Source: Bacteroidota bacterium
Lineage (GTDB): Bacteria; Bacteroidota; Bacteroidia; Palsa-965
Length of the DNA: 64,000 nt
Direction: 5' to 3'
NCBI GenBank assembly: GCA_003153435.1
Contig: PLYR01000125.1
Location: 1 to 64,000 of the forward strand
The notes beneath the pieces were generated by a model. It saw only the letters and a list, made by a program, of their open reading frames with translations. It made no database searches and was not told the DNA's origin. The position numbers and the translations under genes were made by a program. Below, in pieces: positions 1 to 10,174 of the stretch. Every line of letters begins with the position of its first letter. Position 1 is the first letter of the stretch.

Positions 1-371
1 GCAGCTTTGTATGCATTGAATTCTATAATTGCTTCGTCGTAACGTTCTGCTTTTTTAAGAGCTTCGGCACGGTAGAGGTGAGCCTTTGGATCAGGATATT
101 TTGCTTTGATCGCTTTGCTGTACCAGCTTTCTTCTTGTTTGTTATCGTAAATAAACCTGTAACATTCTGCAACCATGTACGTACAACGAGCTTTCTCCTC
201 TTTCTTTTTCACCTTCGGAAGAGCCTTCTTATAAAGCTCTATCGCGTTGTAGTATTGCTTGTTTTTGTAAGCCAGATCTGCGTCTTTTACAAAGTTCTTT
301 TGTGCAAATGCAGATCCAAAAGAGAAGGCAAGCAACACAAACGTAAATGCGAATATTCTAAGTAGTTTCAT
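1..371 (-). CDS. TPR-repeat exported protein, N-terminal part only (runs off the window edge); possibly a PorE-like TPR/PD40/OmpA protein
   Basis: Minus-strand reading from ATG at 371 gives MKLLRIFAFTFVLLAFSFGSAFAQKNFVKDADLAYKNKQYYNAIELYKKALPKVKK...: signal peptide then TPR-like helices. Absent from the ORF track because it is open at the edge. PorE-like assignment is inference. Confidence 0.6.
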   Translation of the reverse strand, partial: MKLLRIFAFTFVLLAFSFGSAFAQKNFVKDADLAYKNKQYYNAIELYKKALPKVKKKEEKARCTYMVAECYRFIYDNKQEESWYSKAIKAKYPDPKAHLYRAEALKKAERYDEAIIEFNAYKA

Positions 372-587
372 ATCCTGATGACTTGTTTGTTTACGATGGG
401 TGTTTTACTATTGGGGTTAATGGGTGCTAAAATAATTAATTATTCCTGAGAAAAAAAAAATATCGGTGTTTTGAGGAAAAATACCTCTATCTCATCCCCT
501 TTTTAGGCAAATTCGTCTGTTTTTCAACAAGACACCGTCCATTAAATTAGATTTACCCCAAACGCTTGGTCTTTTCGCGATATAAAA

Positions 588-2777
588 CTATTTCGTAAAA
601 AGCAATTCCCGGTACTTCGGAAGAGGCCAGTTTTCATCATCGATGATCAGCTCCAGCTTATCTACATGGTATCTGATCTCTTCAAAATGAGTCTTTACTT
701 TCTCGCAATACATTTCTGCCTGTTTCTTGTGATCTTCAATGATATTCGCATTTTTTCGTTCTTCAACCATCGTATCTACATGACTCTTGATGGTTCCGAG
801 GTGGTCTGAGATTTCCATAATAATTTCCAGCTGAGGCCCTGCTACCTTCCCGAAATTTTTGCTGTCGAGGATATTCTTCAGTCCGGATACATTGTCGACC
901 AACACCTTCTGGTATTTAATGGCTGTAGGGATAATCTGGTTCATCGCCAGATCAGCCATCACCCGGCTTTCGATCTGAATTTTCTTGGTATAGTTCTCGA
1001 GATAGATGGCATGACGTGCCTCCTGCTCCCGCTGAGTCATTATACCATGTCTTTCGAACAAGGCCATTGCTGATTTGCTGATATAAGCATCCAGCGCTGC
1101 CGGAGTGGTGTTGAAGTTGTTCAGTCCGCGTTTTTTTGCTTCCTGCTTCCAGTCATCCCCATACCCGTTCCCTTCAAAAAGAATTTTCTTGGACTTCTTA
1201 ATATAGTCAACCAAAATCTGGAAGATGGCTTCATCTTTTTCGACCCCGCTTTCCAGCAACCGCTCCACATCCTTCTTAAAGAGCGTCAGCTGATCGGCCA
1301 TGATTGCATTCAGGACCGTCATGGCTCCTGCACAGTTGGCCGAAGAACCGACCGCACGGAATTCAAATTTGTTTCCTGTAAAAGCAAAGGGAGAAGTACG
1401 GTTCCGGTCGGTATTATCAAGCAGAATATCCGGGATCTTACCGATGTCCAGCTTCAGTGCGGTCTTTTCATCCGGAGTCATTTTCCCGGACTTCACTCTC
1501 TTCTCCAGATCTTCCATGATCTGTGTGAGCTGGCTTCCGATAAAGATACTCATGATGGCCGGAGGAGCTTCATTTGCGCCAAGCCGGTGGTCATTGCTTG
1601 CGGATGCGATAGACGCGCGAAGCAGATCGGCATTGTCGTGTACCGCTTTTATAGTATTGATAAAAAAGGCAAGAAACTGCAAATTGGTTTTCGGTGTCTT
1701 ACCCGGAGAAAGGAGGTTCTTACCAGTGTTGGTACCCAGACTCCAGTTATTGTGTTTGCCGCTTCCGTTCACTCCGGCATAGGGTTTTTCATGAAGCAAT
1801 ACTCGGAAGTTATGACTCCTTGCAACCTTCTCCATTACATCCATCAGCAACTGGTTATGATCCACGGCGAGGTTACATTCTTCAAAGACGGGTGCACACT
1901 CAAACTGATTCGGTGCCACTTCATTGTGACGGGTTTTAACCGGAATACCCAGGAGCCAGGCTTGTTTTTCAAAATCCCTCATAAATTCAGTGGCTCTTTC
2001 GGGTATAGAACCGAAGTAGTGGTCCTCCAGCTGCTGGCCTTTGGCTGGAGCATGTCCAAAGAGGGTCCTTCCGGTCATCAGCAGATCCGGACGGGCGTTA
2101 AACAACGCGGTATCTACGAGGAAATATTCCTGCTCCCAGCCAAGTGTAGCGGTAACTTTAGTGACGTTCTTGTCGAAATACTGACACACATCCGTAGCTG
2201 CTTTATCCAGCGCGCTGAGTGCTTTGAGGAGGGGTGTTTTGAAATCGAGTGATTCACCGGTATAGGAAACAAATATCGTAGGAATACAAAGTGTTGAACC
2301 GATCAGAAATGCAGGTGAGGTAGGATCCCATGCAGTATAGCCTCTTGCTTCAAAGGTGTTCCTGATTCCTCCGCTTGGGAAAGAAGAAGCATCCGGTTCC
2401 TGCTGAACCAACTGCCCTCCTCCGAATGTTTCCATCGCTTTCCCATTTTCAATTGGAGTAAAAAAAGCATCATGTTTTTCGGCAGTCGTTCCTGTCAAAG
2501 GCTGGAACCAGTGAGTATAATGGGTTGCTCCTTTAGCCATCGCCCAGGCCTTCATACTATTCGATACCTGTTCAGCCATTTTCCGGTCAATCTTGGTACC
2601 GGTCTCCATAGCACTCATCACACTTACAAAGGCTTCTTCACTAAGGTACTTACGCATCTCCTCCTTACCGAATACATTTTGACCGAAAAAGTCTGAAACT
2701 TTATCGGAAGGAAGTTTAACATCGATGGGGGTACGGGAAAGTACCTCTTCCAGTGCTCTGAATCTGTGAATGGCCAT
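588..2777 (-). CDS. glnN: Type III glutamine synthetase (GSIII)
   Basis: 729 aa; THWFQPLTGTTAEKHDAF, GWEQEYFLVD, RHNEVAPNQFECAPVFEE, NEAPPAIMSIFIG typical of GSIII. Confidence 0.96.
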   Translation of the reverse strand: MAIHRFRALEEVLSRTPIDVKLPSDKVSDFFGQNVFGKEEMRKYLSEEAFVSVMSAMETGTKIDRKMAEQVSNSMKAWAMAKGATHYTHWFQPLTGTTAEKHDAFFTPIENGKAMETFGGGQLVQQEPDASSFPSGGIRNTFEARGYTAWDPTSPAFLIGSTLCIPTIFVSYTGESLDFKTPLLKALSALDKAATDVCQYFDKNVTKVTATLGWEQEYFLVDTALFNARPDLLMTGRTLFGHAPAKGQQLEDHYFGSIPERATEFMRDFEKQAWLLGIPVKTRHNEVAPNQFECAPVFEECNLAVDHNQLLMDVMEKVARSHNFRVLLHEKPYAGVNGSGKHNNWSLGTNTGKNLLSPGKTPKTNLQFLAFFINTIKAVHDNADLLRASIASASNDHRLGANEAPPAIMSIFIGSQLTQIMEDLEKRVKSGKMTPDEKTALKLDIGKIPDILLDNTDRNRTSPFAFTGNKFEFRAVGSSANCAGAMTVLNAIMADQLTLFKKDVERLLESGVEKDEAIFQILVDYIKKSKKILFEGNGYGDDWKQEAKKRGLNNFNTTPAALDAYISKSAMALFERHGIMTQREQEARHAIYLENYTKKIQIESRVMADLAMNQIIPTAIKYQKVLVDNVSGLKNILDSKNFGKVAGPQLEIIMEISDHLGTIKSHVDTMVEERKNANIIEDHKKQAEMYCEKVKTHFEEIRYHVDKLELIIDDENWPLPKYRELLFTK

Positions 2778-2839
2778 TGTTGGGAGGGTTTAGTGTTTAT
2801 ATTTTCGGGTGAAACGTAGTTTTCATCTTTATTCGCACC

Positions 2840-2847
2840 CAAAAGTA
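2840..2847 (-). promoter_or_regulatory. Candidate Bacteroidota -7 box (TACTTTTG) for glnN
   Basis: Minus strand matches TAnnTTTG 62 nt upstream of the glnN ATG; no TTG at the expected -33 spacing. Confidence 0.4.
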
Positions 2848-2890
2848 TTCATTTTTCAAGCTCACTTTAAAAAAATGCAATTATTTTTAT

Positions 2891-2977
2891 TCACCCCCTC
2901 TATTTTTACCATTCCTGCCAAATAAAACATGATTTTATTGTGATCACCCCCTATTTTTATGGGTATAACTGGCAAAT
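2891..2977 (-). repeat. Two imperfect 33/34-bp direct repeats upstream of glnN (candidate regulatory element)
   Basis: Minus strand: ATTTGCCAGTTATACCCATAAAAATAGGGGGTGA (2977-2944) and ATTTGGCAGGAATGGTAAAAATAGAGGGGGTGA (2923-2891), 53 bp apart. Confidence 0.6.
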
Positions 2978-3103
2978 TATCGTTTTTTGTGTAAATGCTA
3001 GTCCGAGATTAAATGAGTTGAAAATAGGTGGATAAATGGAAATCAGTCTATTAGACTTTCCATCTGTGGGAGGGTAAAAAAAGGAGTAGGAATGGAAACT
3101 GGC

Positions 3104-3487
3104 TCAGGAATGATCCTTGGAAGGATCTTTCTTTTCTTCAGGCTCATCCGCACGAATCAGTTGAGGAGTGGGCTGAGGTGTTTGGGGCTCGGTATTCGAG
3201 TGAGAAGTAACGACTGGCGGAGCAGCAGGGTCTTCTTTCAGGTTCTGATCAAAATTTTTCAAAGCCTGGTCAACATTAGCATGACGTTCAATTTCCGTCA
3301 CACTTTTCTGAATTTCATCCTGAATATTGCCTGCAGCAGCTTTAAACTCTCGCATGCCTTTGCCCAGTACACGAGCCACTTCAGGGATTTTTTTCCCGCC
3401 GAAGAATATGATGATTACAAAAACAATCAGCATCACTTCGCCTGTACCAAGGCTTTCTAAGAATAAAAGGGGAAAATGCATACTCAT
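3104..3487 (-). CDS. tatA: Sec-independent translocase TatA/TatE family protein
   Basis: 127 aa; short N-terminal TM then FFGGKKIPEVARVLGKGMREFKAA, acidic/proline tail. Confidence 0.92.
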   Translation of the reverse strand: MSMHFPLLFLESLGTGEVMLIVFVIIIFFGGKKIPEVARVLGKGMREFKAAAGNIQDEIQKSVTEIERHANVDQALKNFDQNLKEDPAAPPVVTSHSNTEPQTPQPTPQLIRADEPEEKKDPSKDHS

Positions 3488-3511
3488 GGATACAAAGGTA
3501 CATAAACGAAA

Positions 3512-3540
3512 AGATCCCGCTTAAAAGCGGGACCTTTTTT
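3512..3540. terminator. Rho-independent-like hairpin between secDF 3' end and tatA
   Basis: GATCCCGCTTAAAAGCGGGACCTTTTTT. Confidence 0.6.
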
Positions 3541-3564
3541 ATTTATGATTAAAATCAAAAGATT

Positions 3565-6500
3565 TTATTTTTTCACAAGGGCATCATCCTTCTTATCAAA
3601 ATCCACTACAATCGGAGTAGCAATACAGAGAGAAGAATAGGTTCCGATAACCACACCAATCAACAGTGCAAAGGCAAAACCTCTGATTACGTCCCCACCG
3701 AAGATAAAGATGGCTAGCAGTACGAAGAAGGTAATCGCTGAGGTATTGATCGTACGGGTCAGGGTACTGTTCAATGCATAATTGATCATGCTGTGTTGTT
3801 CGGTCTTGGTCATGCTTTGTTTCTGGGTCAGGAATTCCCTGATCCTGTCAAATACAACCACCGTATCCGTCATAGAATAACCCATTACGGTCAGCAGAGC
3901 AGCAACGAAGTCCTGTCCAATCTCCAGGGAGAAAGGAAGGATCCCGTCAAAGATCACATAACAGGACATAACCACCAGCACGTCGTGGAACAGAGCCGCC
4001 ACAGCACCCAGTCCATACTGCCATTTCTTGAATCGTACCAGGATGAACAGGAACATCAGGATACAAGAGAAGAAGATAGCCAGAAGGGAAGCATAAACGA
4101 TGTCTTTTGCAATAGACGGTCCAACCTTGACAGAAGCCATCACCTGACTCATTTTAAAGTCGGGCTGAATATTTTTCAAACCTGTTTCCAGAGCTTTTTC
4201 AACTTTATCATCCACTGCAGGTCCGTTTTCGGTAATCAGATAAGTGGTAGTCACCTTTACCTGATTGGAAGACCCGAAAGTCTTTACTTCCGGCTCAGCA
4301 CCGAAACTTACTTTAAGTGCATTTCTGACACCTTCAACACTTACAGGTTTATCAAAACGGATCTGATAGGTACGTCCACCCTGGAAATCAACACCCAGGT
4401 TGAATCCTCCTTTTTTCACGAAGAAGATCAGTCCAATGAGGATTATAGTAGAAGAGAAAATATAGAAATATTTTCGTTTCCCTACAAAATCAAATTTCGC
4501 ATTCCGGAGCAGGTTTTCTGTTGCAGGAATAGAGAACTTGATAGAAGCATTGGGTTTCTTCAGCATCCGGTCGAAGATGATCCGGGAGATGAAAATTGCA
4601 CAGAAAAGTGAGGAAAGGATACCTATAATAAGAGTCGTTGCAAAACCCTGAACCGGTCCGCTTCCGAAGATGAAGAGGATCACTCCCAGAATAAGGGTGG
4701 TTAAGTTGGAGTCCAAAATGGATGACATCGCATGTTTGTAACCCTCGGATACAGCCAGGCTGATTCCTTTTCCTTCCCGGAGTTCTTCCCGGATACGCTC
4801 AAAAATCAGGATGTTCGCATCTACAGACAATGCAATGGTAAGCACGATACCGGCGATACCTGGAAGAGTAAGGATTGCTCCCAGGGAAGTCAATACACCC
4901 ATGATGAAGAATACGTTCACCAACAGTGCAATGTCGGCAACAATACCTGCACGGTTGTAGTAAAACGCCATGTAGATCAATACCACGATAAGAGCTACAA
5001 TAAAGGAAAGAAGTCCGTTATTGATTGCTTCCTGACCTAAGGTTGGACCAACCACTGTTTCCTGAACAATACGTGCAGGAGCAGGCAGCTTACCGATAGC
5101 CAGTACGTTTACAAGGTCATTCGCTTCGTTGATAGTGAAGTTACCGGTAATGGAAGAACGACCGTTTGGAATCTCTCCGTTAACTCTTGGTGCGGAGTAC
5201 ACATTATTATCGAGTACGATAGCAATGCACTTGTTGATATTTGCCTTGGTCAATATTCTCCAACGGTTAGCTCCGTCGGCGTTCATGGTCATCGAGATTT
5301 CAGGATTACCACCGCTTTGCTGGTTAAATTCAGTACGGGTATCTGTAACCACATCTCCTTCGAGTGCGGCTCTTCCGTCACGGTTAGTTACGCGGATCGC
5401 ATAAAGCTCATGTGCCGTAGATCCTTTCATCGGTTTAACACCCCAGAAAAAACGAACATTAGGAGGCAGGATCTGCGTTACCCGTTTCATATGGAGGTAA
5501 GCATTTACTTTGCCGGTATCTTTTGCTGCAGCAAAACCAACAACAGGCCCCGGTTGTGGAACATAATTATTGTTCTTGTCACGGCCCAGGTTAAGCTGGA
5601 AGATAGTCAGCAGAGGGTGATTCTTCTGGCTTTCTGCCAGATTCTCTTTTCCTCCTTTAAGCTTTCCTGCTTTGGAAGTATCTTTCTTTTCTTTGCTGGC
5701 AAGCTGATCGGCAAGTGATTTTCCTTTGGAAGCGGTATCCTTAACGGCTGTTTTTACAGTATCTTTTACTGCAATTTCCTTTCCGTGTTTGTCCTTCTTC
5801 GGTTTCACATTGGCATCTACAACCGCTTTATCATCAGTCTTGGTGCTGTCTTTCTTTTCAACTTTGGTGCTGTCTCCTCCGTTTAGCATTTTACCGAGTT
5901 TCTCATCGGCTGAAATGAGAGCATTATCCAGCTCTCCGCTTTCAAAGGTTTCCCAGAATTCCAGATTCGCTGTTCCCTGAAGGAGTTTACGTACCCGATT
6001 CTTGTCTTTTACACCTGGAAGTTCGATCAGGATCCGGCCTGAATTTCCCATCAGCTGAATGCTTGGCTGTGCCACACCGAATTTATTGATACGCTGTTCA
6101 AGGATAAGCTTGGCACGTTTCACGGCATCATTCGACTCATTCGAAAGCACTTTCAATACTTCCTGATTGGTGGAGTTAAAAGGGATTTTGGTTTTAAGCT
6201 CTACCGTCTGGAAGAATGCGGAGAGCTTGGCATTAGGACTATTTTTTTCAAAGGCTTTACCGAACAGTTCAACAAATGTCCCTTGTTGGGATTTAGACAT
6301 TTCAATGGCATCGCTTACTGATTTGTTGAATTCAGGAGAAGGGTTGTAATTGCTCATAGCCCGGATAATTTCAGGAACTGAAATTTCCATGGTTACGTTC
6401 ATACCACCTTTAAGGTCAAGACCCAGGTTGATGGCATGCTGACGAACCTGCGCACCGGTATATTTTATTAATCCGAGGTTATATACATTTTCGTTTGCAA

Positions 6501-6750
6501 TAGAATCGCTCAGGTAGAATTCTTCACGACGGGAACGAACAGAATCCAGATAGGCTTTCATCATAACCTGATCACCATGACAAGCACGGTTGGCACTATC
6601 CACAATAACTTTGCGACTGGAATACTCTTCCGCGTAAGCCTTTGCATCTTTATCAATGCCATTCGAAACGAACGTAAAGGAAAGGTAGAACAAACATGAC
6701 AGGGCCATTAAAACGGTAAACGCCCTGATTGCACCTCTTAAATTTTGCAT
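3565..6750 (-). CDS. secDF: Protein translocase subunit SecDF (fusion)
   Basis: 1061 aa; SecD half (LGLDLKGGMNVTMEI, PGIAGIVLTIALSVDANILIFERIREE) followed by SecF half (NLGVDFQGGRTYQIRF, MGYSMTDTVVVFDRIRE). Confidence 0.96.
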   Translation of the reverse strand: MQNLRGAIRAFTVLMALSCLFYLSFTFVSNGIDKDAKAYAEEYSSRKVIVDSANRACHGDQVMMKAYLDSVRSRREEFYLSDSIANENVYNLGLIKYTGAQVRQHAINLGLDLKGGMNVTMEISVPEIIRAMSNYNPSPEFNKSVSDAIEMSKSQQGTFVELFGKAFEKNSPNAKLSAFFQTVELKTKIPFNSTNQEVLKVLSNESNDAVKRAKLILEQRINKFGVAQPSIQLMGNSGRILIELPGVKDKNRVRKLLQGTANLEFWETFESGELDNALISADEKLGKMLNGGDSTKVEKKDSTKTDDKAVVDANVKPKKDKHGKEIAVKDTVKTAVKDTASKGKSLADQLASKEKKDTSKAGKLKGGKENLAESQKNHPLLTIFQLNLGRDKNNNYVPQPGPVVGFAAAKDTGKVNAYLHMKRVTQILPPNVRFFWGVKPMKGSTAHELYAIRVTNRDGRAALEGDVVTDTRTEFNQQSGGNPEISMTMNADGANRWRILTKANINKCIAIVLDNNVYSAPRVNGEIPNGRSSITGNFTINEANDLVNVLAIGKLPAPARIVQETVVGPTLGQEAINNGLLSFIVALIVVLIYMAFYYNRAGIVADIALLVNVFFIMGVLTSLGAILTLPGIAGIVLTIALSVDANILIFERIREELREGKGISLAVSEGYKHAMSSILDSNLTTLILGVILFIFGSGPVQGFATTLIIGILSSLFCAIFISRIIFDRMLKKPNASIKFSIPATENLLRNAKFDFVGKRKYFYIFSSTIILIGLIFFVKKGGFNLGVDFQGGRTYQIRFDKPVSVEGVRNALKVSFGAEPEVKTFGSSNQVKVTTTYLITENGPAVDDKVEKALETGLKNIQPDFKMSQVMASVKVGPSIAKDIVYASLLAIFFSCILMFLFILVRFKKWQYGLGAVAALFHDVLVVMSCYVIFDGILPFSLEIGQDFVAALLTVMGYSMTDTVVVFDRIREFLTQKQSMTKTEQHSMINYALNSTLTRTINTSAITFFVLLAIFIFGGDVIRGFAFALLIGVVIGTYSSLCIATPIVVDFDKKDDALVKK

Positions 6751-6976
6751 ATCGATATTAAATTTATTTAAAACAAAACAAGCTTACTTCCTATTTCTCA
6801 GGAACCTGTCTGAAAAAATTGAAGGTTGCAAATATAGAATTTCAATCATTATCAACCAACTTTACTTTATTGCACCGATATCGCTTCGATTTTGCTAATT
6901 TCAATGAACTAAGACCTGCATTTCGACTTCATTCTACCCATTTTTCGCTAATTTTGAAACAAATCGTTTAATTTGA

Positions 6977-9214
6977 ATGGTTCCCAAACGGATCTTTTGC
7001 CTCCTTCCCTTCCTTATCGTATGTCATTACTCTTTTTCTCAGATGAGTTTTCGGAGGAATGATTCAATTCCAGTGGTCTATGGCACCGATACACTTCCTA
7101 ATGCCTGGACCGGAGGACTCAATTTCTGCCAGTTTTCTGAAATCGATCTGAATCTCGACGGGATCATGGATCTGGCGGTCTTCGACCGTCAAGGGACGAA
7201 TGGTGGCCGGATTTCCTGCTTTCTGAATAAAGGCACGCTGAATCAGGTATCGTATGTAAATGCTCCGGAATATGTTTTCAGGTTCCCTCCTATTCAACAA
7301 TGGATGCTGCTGGCAGATTATAACTGCGATGGCAAAGCAGATATCTTTACGCATACCACCTTCGGCATCATGGTCTACGAAAATACCTCCACCATTGGGG
7401 GTGGTTTGTCATTTCGTCTCGCAACCGGACTGGTGTTTTCGGATTACGGAAGCGGAACCATCACAAATCTGTATGTGAGCACGGCAGATATGCCCGCTAT
7501 TGTTGACGTGGATGGTGACGGCGACCTCGATATCGTAACCTATTGCATTACCCCAACCGGTGTTGAATATCATAAAAACATGTCGATGGAACGCTACGGA
7601 CGATGCGACAGTTTGAACGCTTATGTATTAGACCACAATTGCTGGGGTGCATACTCCGATAACGGAACCAATTGTCAGAATTATATTACTACAGGAGTCA
7701 CGCCATGCCCTATCAACCGTTATGCAAACCCGGATACCGCTCATCAAATGGAGAAACATAGCGGAAACTGTATTCTTTGCTTCGAGGCCGACGGCGACAA
7801 GGATAAAGACATTATGATAGGACATGTAGGCTGCCCGAATATGACGGAAATGAAAAATACAGGTGACAGCGCCTCCGCTACCTTCGTCAACCCGGATTAT
7901 ACGTTTCCCTCTTATGATGTGCCTTTGAATATGAATGTCTTTCCCTGCGGGTATCTGGCGGATGTAGACAACGACGGGAGAAAAGATGTGCTTTTCAGTC
8001 CTAATAATGAGCAGGAAGGCGCGGCGGAGGATTTACAAAGTATTGCATGGTACAAAAATGTGGGCACGGCTGACTCCACGATATTAAGATTTCAGCAAAA
8101 TAACTTTCTTCAGAGTCAGATGATTGATGTAGGAGAAGGGGCCTTCCCGGTGCTTCATGATTATGATGGTGACGGTCTGGCCGATTTATTCATCGGAAAT
8201 TTCGGGTACTTCCATCCCGATACAACCCGGCCTATGATTGCCTGTTTCAGAAATACAGGAACTTCCACACATCCTGCCTTTACACTTGTGACCCGCGATT
8301 TTGCAGGCATCTCTGCTGCACTTCGCGGACTTACTGAATTTGCAATTACATTCGGTGATCTGGATGGAGATGGTGATGCCGACCTGGTGGTGGGTGATTA
8401 CCAGGGTCACCTCTATTACTTCGAGAAGTTCCCAGGTGCGCCTGATAACTATGTGTATCAACCAGGCTTCTTCCCAAATATCCATGTGGGAGGCTATGCC
8501 ACCCCTCAGCTCATTGATCTGAACAGAGACGGGAAACTGGACCTCGTCGTAGGTGCTCGGAATGGCAGGATTTACTATTATCAGAATACCGGCACTGCTA
8601 CAAGTCCTGCCTTCTCAGCCACTCCAACATCCGACTCCCTCGGTCGGATAAGCACCATAAAAACAGGCTATGTAACCGGTTATGCGGCCCCCTTCTTCTA
8701 CGACGAAGCTGGGTCTTACAAACTACTGATTGGTGAGGAGAGTGGAATCATAAGGAAATATGGAGATATAGATGGTAACCTCAATGGCGCCTTCACCCTG
8801 CTTGACCCACTCGTCGCTTATATCGGTGAAGGGGAACGCTCTGTACCTTTTGGTTATGATCTGAACGGAGACGGCCTCATGGATATGGTGGTCGGGAATT
8901 TCTCTGGCGGTGTCGAGTTTTATGCAGGCAGTAATGCTTTAGGAGTGTTTAACTATCAGCCTCCCGCCGGTTTCGACTTCTCCTTTATTCCAAACCCTTC
9001 CGAAAATGAAACCCTGCTTCAGATAAAGGATTTTAAGTTTGGAGAAAAATACAATTTCACACTGACTGATCTCCTCGGGAAAACTTTACGTGAATTCGAA
9101 TGCTGCTCTGAACAGATCATGATCCCAACCAGTGATCTTCCTTCCGGACTCTACCTCGGGAATGTATATTCATCCCACTCCTCTGCCCATCACAAACTGA
9201 TTGTGAGGCGATAA
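6977..9214 (+). CDS. FG-GAP/VCBS repeat secreted protein with type A T9SS C-terminal sorting domain
   Basis: 745 aa; signal peptide; nine DxDxDG-like Ca loops (e.g. DVDGDGDLD, DYDGDGLAD, DLDGDGDAD); C-terminus FIPNPSENETLLQI...LTDLLGKTLREF...SDLPSGLYLGNV...HKLIVRR. Confidence 0.9.
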   Translation: MVPKRIFCLLPFLIVCHYSFSQMSFRRNDSIPVVYGTDTLPNAWTGGLNFCQFSEIDLNLDGIMDLAVFDRQGTNGGRISCFLNKGTLNQVSYVNAPEYVFRFPPIQQWMLLADYNCDGKADIFTHTTFGIMVYENTSTIGGGLSFRLATGLVFSDYGSGTITNLYVSTADMPAIVDVDGDGDLDIVTYCITPTGVEYHKNMSMERYGRCDSLNAYVLDHNCWGAYSDNGTNCQNYITTGVTPCPINRYANPDTAHQMEKHSGNCILCFEADGDKDKDIMIGHVGCPNMTEMKNTGDSASATFVNPDYTFPSYDVPLNMNVFPCGYLADVDNDGRKDVLFSPNNEQEGAAEDLQSIAWYKNVGTADSTILRFQQNNFLQSQMIDVGEGAFPVLHDYDGDGLADLFIGNFGYFHPDTTRPMIACFRNTGTSTHPAFTLVTRDFAGISAALRGLTEFAITFGDLDGDGDADLVVGDYQGHLYYFEKFPGAPDNYVYQPGFFPNIHVGGYATPQLIDLNRDGKLDLVVGARNGRIYYYQNTGTATSPAFSATPTSDSLGRISTIKTGYVTGYAAPFFYDEAGSYKLLIGEESGIIRKYGDIDGNLNGAFTLLDPLVAYIGEGERSVPFGYDLNGDGLMDMVVGNFSGGVEFYAGSNALGVFNYQPPAGFDFSFIPNPSENETLLQIKDFKFGEKYNFTLTDLLGKTLREFECCSEQIMIPTSDLPSGLYLGNVYSSHSSAHHKLIVRR

Positions 9215-9223
9215 ATTCGCCTT

Positions 9224-10174
9224 CTAACTTTTGCTTTTGAAAAAAATATTCTGCTGAAGAGTGAAAAAGAAAGCAGGATCATTATGTGCCCATGACCTGT
9301 TGTAAATAGGTGTTGCAACAGAAAGATCAATCCGTGTATTCGAGTGAATAATAAATTGCACAGAAGGCCTGAACTCTACATAACTTCCTGATTCGAGAGC
9401 CGGAACATGATGGATCATGACCTCTCTTCCGTTTTCAGAAATCACGGCACCATCATAGGCCTTGCATTGAAACTCAGCATAGAGATTAATGTTCGTCTGA
9501 TTATAATTACGGTAGGTACCAGGGTAAACCAGATACCCTAAACTCAGATTCAGATAAGCTGCCTTTCCATAAGATATTGCAACACCAGAAAATGCATCTG
9601 TATAATCCGTAGGCACAATGCCACCTGTATTGATGGATACTGCAAATTTATGAAGGAGCAAGGTAGCAATGAGCCCTGCACCGGCACCACCGTTATCACC
9701 GATCAGTTCCGGCTCCGCTTCATAATGTGCTTCATTTCCACCCGCAAGATCCAGATAAGCCGCCATCCGGAAGTGCCTATGCTCCGAATCGTGACTAAGG
9801 AAACGGTATTTGATATTTACATCCAGAGACTCAAAGAGGTAAGGATAAGGACTTCCACGTTTAACCCCATTGGTGTATGGATTCCCCAGTGAGTCGTGTT
9901 GAATAAATCCTCCTGGAAGCCTAGGACTGTGATGATTTGAAAAACTGAATGTTTCAGTCAGCATCCACTTAGAGGATAGACCGAACATAAACTTATATGC
10001 CTGAAAACTCCGCGTCTGCCCTCCGTCTTCAAAAAATTCGGAAGAAGCTCTGACGGCAAGTACATTCTTCCCAACATTACTAGCTGGATCATTGTGAGGG
10101 AATAATTCCTGAGCACAAATGAAGGAATGGAGAAAACTTGAAAAGAGGAAAAAAAAGAGGAAACGATTCTTCAC
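9224..10174 (-). CDS. Predicted outer-membrane beta-barrel protein (paralogue of 11200..12180)
   Basis: 316 aa; signal peptide ...CAQELFPHNDPAS; alternating hydrophobic strands; GTG start overlapping the upstream TGA stop (GTGA). Confidence 0.7.
   Translation of the reverse strand: MKNRFLFFFLFSSFLHSFICAQELFPHNDPASNVGKNVLAVRASSEFFEDGGQTRSFQAYKFMFGLSSKWMLTETFSFSNHHSPRLPGGFIQHDSLGNPYTNGVKRGSPYPYLFESLDVNIKYRFLSHDSEHRHFRMAAYLDLAGGNEAHYEAEPELIGDNGGAGAGLIATLLLHKFAVSINTGGIVPTDYTDAFSGVAISYGKAAYLNLSLGYLVYPGTYRNYNQTNINLYAEFQCKAYDGAVISENGREVMIHHVPALESGSYVEFRPSVQFIIHSNTRIDLSVATPIYNRSWAHNDPAFFFTLQQNIFFKSKS

Noticed and set aside
1587-2252. 221-aa plus-strand ORF
   Set aside because: Antisense to glnN, whose family match is unambiguous; the translation has no domain-like features.
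3793-4611. 272-aa plus-strand ORF
   Set aside because: Antisense to secDF; His/Gln-rich composition typical of reverse-frame translation.
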